From Hyphomicrobiales bacterium (GTDB lineage: Bacteria > Pseudomonadota > Alphaproteobacteria > Rhizobiales > Devosiaceae), in the NCBI GenBank assembly GCA_026989045.1, contig JALSJY010000248.1, positions 1 to 7,790 on the forward strand: a stretch of DNA of 7,790 nt. The letters are read 5' to 3'. A program made the translations under genes and the position numbers. This document shows positions 6,918 to 7,790 of the stretch, piece after piece. The notes under the pieces were generated by a model. It was not told the DNA's origin. It saw only the letters and a program-made list of their open reading frames with translations, and searched no databases. Numbering within the stretch: the stretch's first letter is position 1; every line of letters begins with the position of its first letter.

Positions 6918-7237
6918 TTGTTATTTATCTTAGTGCGATCATGTTGAAATTTTATCAATTGAGCAATCAAATCACTATCAACATCAATGGGCAAAATTTC
7001 TTGTCCCAAAATCCATTTTAACAAGTCAGTATCTTGCTCATCAATCAGTTTTTCAAAACGATCCAACTCTAAGGTTTGATAATTTGATAAATGAGCATCA
7101 GCAAAATGACCAAGTATTAAATCCATCTCTTGCGTGCCGCGATGCCAAGAGCGATAACGCAAACGCTTGCGACGCACCTCAATATTTTCAGGCTTATCTT
7201 TAGGCTTATCTTTAGGCTTATTTTTTGAATCATTCAT
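6914..7237 (-). CDS. sdhE: FAD assembly factor SdhE (succinate dehydrogenase assembly factor 2, DUF339)
   Basis: SdhE is a small cytoplasmic helical protein that promotes covalent FAD attachment to SdhA, the flavoprotein subunit of succinate dehydrogenase. The family motif RGxxE is present as RGTQE (33-37), within RRKRLRYRSWHRGTQEMDLIL (22-42, the SdhA-contacting region). Further family features are FEKLIDEQDTDLLKWILG (61-78) and a C-terminal helix. The 107-aa length is somewhat longer than the usual 80-100 because of a lysine/proline/aspartate-rich N-terminal extension built from a 12-bp repeat. The ATG at 7237 has no obvious Shine-Dalgarno; an in-frame internal start before the conserved region is not evident, so this start is kept. 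It is the first gene of the minus-strand sdhE-mfd unit, overlapping mfd by ATGA, and is divergent from recG. I recall the recG/DUF339/mfd arrangement as common in Rhizobiales. Confidence 0.92.
   Translation of the reverse strand: MNDSKNKPKDKPKDKPENIEVRRKRLRYRSWHRGTQEMDLILGHFADAHLSNYQTLELDRFEKLIDEQDTDLLKWILGQEILPIDVDSDLIAQLIKFQHDRTKINNK
7184..7219 (-). repeat. 12-bp tandem repeat in the sdhE 5' coding region
   Basis: Three 12-bp units run head to tail on the minus strand. AAGCCTAAAGAT occurs exactly at 7219-7208 and 7207-7196, and a third copy with two changes is at 7195-7184. They encode KPKD-KPKD-KPEN (residues 7-18). The unit is a multiple of three, so copy-number change would lengthen or shorten the N-terminal tail without shifting frame. 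Confidence 0.85.
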
Positions 7238-7253
7238 AAACAGGTTTAAACAC

Positions 7254-7282
7254 TTCTTAGCAGGCTTTTACAATAGTATAAT
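7254..7282 (+). promoter_or_regulatory. Candidate promoter for recG
   Basis: A perfect TATAAT at 7277-7282 stands 17 nt after TTCTTA (7254-7259), a weak -35. Transcription would begin near 7289, about 35 nt before the GTG start. The -10 overlaps that proposed for the divergent sdhE promoter, so the two could share the same melted region. Confidence 0.45.
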
Positions 7283-7306
7283 ATTTGCTAAAAGAAGATA
7301 GTTTAA
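7278..7306 (-). promoter_or_regulatory. Candidate promoter for the sdhE-mfd unit
   Basis: On the minus strand, TTAAAC (7306-7301) is spaced 17 nt from TATTAT (7283-7278); an alternative -10, TATACT, is at 7280-7275. The -35 matches consensus at three positions only. It lies in the only region upstream of sdhE and overlaps the opposite-strand recG -10. Confidence 0.4.
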
Positions 7307-7324
7307 CTTCTCAAGGTATAACCT

Positions 7325-7790
7325 GTGGCACGTCCTGAAACACTTAATCCTCTATTTGCCTCTCTCAGCTCATTAAAAGGCGTTGGGCCACAATTGGAGG
7401 CTTTATATAACAGGTTTTTTGCTATCCCTGCAGATAAAAACGCCATTGCGCTTGATTTGCTGATGCACATGCCCACTCAAAGTATTGATAGGCGCAAACA
7501 AGTGAATATTGCTAATGCCTATTTTGGTGATATTGTTACCCTAAAATTACATATTGATCGCCATCAATCTCCACCAAAAAATCGCCCCTCTATGCCGCAT
7601 AGAGTCTTTGCACATGATGAAAGTGGTGAAATTTCTTTGGTGTTTTTTAAAACTCATGGAAATTGGGTTGAGCGCTCTTTGCCAATTGGTGAAACTCGCT
7701 ATATCTGTGGTGAGATTGGTTTTTTTAATGGCGAAAAACAAATCACCCACCCCGACTATATTTTGCCCTTGGATAAGATAGACACTCTGC
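7325..7790 (+). CDS. recG: ATP-dependent DNA helicase RecG, N-terminal part (cut by window edge)
   Basis: RecG is a branched-DNA helicase that remodels stalled replication forks and Holliday junctions. Only the first 155 codons lie in the window; the frame is open to the right edge. Visible features are SLKGVGPQLEALYNRF (16-31), the usual RecG opening with a helix-hairpin-helix-like GVGP. Next come DLLMHMPTQSIDRR (44-57) and the wedge OB-fold from about residue 65 to 150, including VTLKLHIDRH (71-80), SLVFFKTHGNWVERSLPIGE (104-123) and a following HPDYILP (142-148). The start is GTG at 7325: a stop codon (TAA, 7319-7321) lies in frame just upstream, and AAGG (7313-7316) is 8 nt before it. The helicase motor lies beyond the window. 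It is divergent from sdhE-mfd. Confidence 0.95.
   Translation, partial: MARPETLNPLFASLSSLKGVGPQLEALYNRFFAIPADKNAIALDLLMHMPTQSIDRRKQVNIANAYFGDIVTLKLHIDRHQSPPKNRPSMPHRVFAHDESGEISLVFFKTHGNWVERSLPIGETRYICGEIGFFNGEKQITHPDYILPLDKIDTL

Noticed and set aside
7547..7781. Two overlapping small open frames near the right edge, one on each strand
   Set aside because: The real frame here is recG starting at 7325, whose conserved N-terminal sequence covers the whole interval. Both small frames are shadows of it.

Overview
The window reads as a conserved chromosomal segment of an AT-rich alphaproteobacterium, most likely of the order Hyphomicrobiales (Rhizobiales). The evidence is the gene content: a divergent recG / sdhE-mfd cluster, an IalB-family (invasion-associated locus B) secreted protein, and a UbiH/COQ6-type hydroxylase with the Rhizobiales-like GEAAHAFPPVGAQGLNL signature. 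The low GC content would fit a Bartonella-like or other host-associated lineage. That placement rests on recalled family features, not on a database search.

Layout from left to right. A tRNA-Ser(UGA) gene with an encoded CCA lies on the minus strand at 15-104. An AT-rich, gene-free spacer of about 250 bp follows. Next is a tight plus-strand operon (358-2434): two half-size YeeE/YedE (PmpA/PmpB-type) membrane proteins that overlap by 4 nt, then, 5 nt later, an FAD-dependent ubiquinone-biosynthesis-type monooxygenase. The 205-bp spacer at 2435-2639 separates convergent genes and contains a degenerate repeat-like element with small inverted repeats. On the minus strand come an exported IalB-family protein (2640-3293), the transcription-repair coupling factor Mfd (3405-6917) and the flavinylation factor SdhE (6914-7237), in transcription order sdhE-mfd-ialB. 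An 87-bp divergent promoter region (7238-7324) leads to the 5' part of recG, which starts with GTG at 7325 and runs off the right edge.

Functionally, mfd and recG are DNA-repair helicases transcribed away from a shared promoter region. sdhE is translationally coupled to mfd by an ATGA overlap. The left operon pairs a probable sulfur-compound (thiosulfate-type) permease with a quinone-pathway hydroxylase. The ialB gene has its own ribosome binding site and a 111-nt leader, so it may be transcribed separately from mfd.

I found no CRISPR array, insertion sequence, phage gene or clearly new multi-gene system. The genes are mostly housekeeping. The items most worth a second look are the repeat-like element at about 2445-2597, the operon joining permease halves to a Ubi hydroxylase, the 12-bp tandem repeat in the sdhE N-terminus, and the overlapping divergent -10 elements between sdhE and recG.
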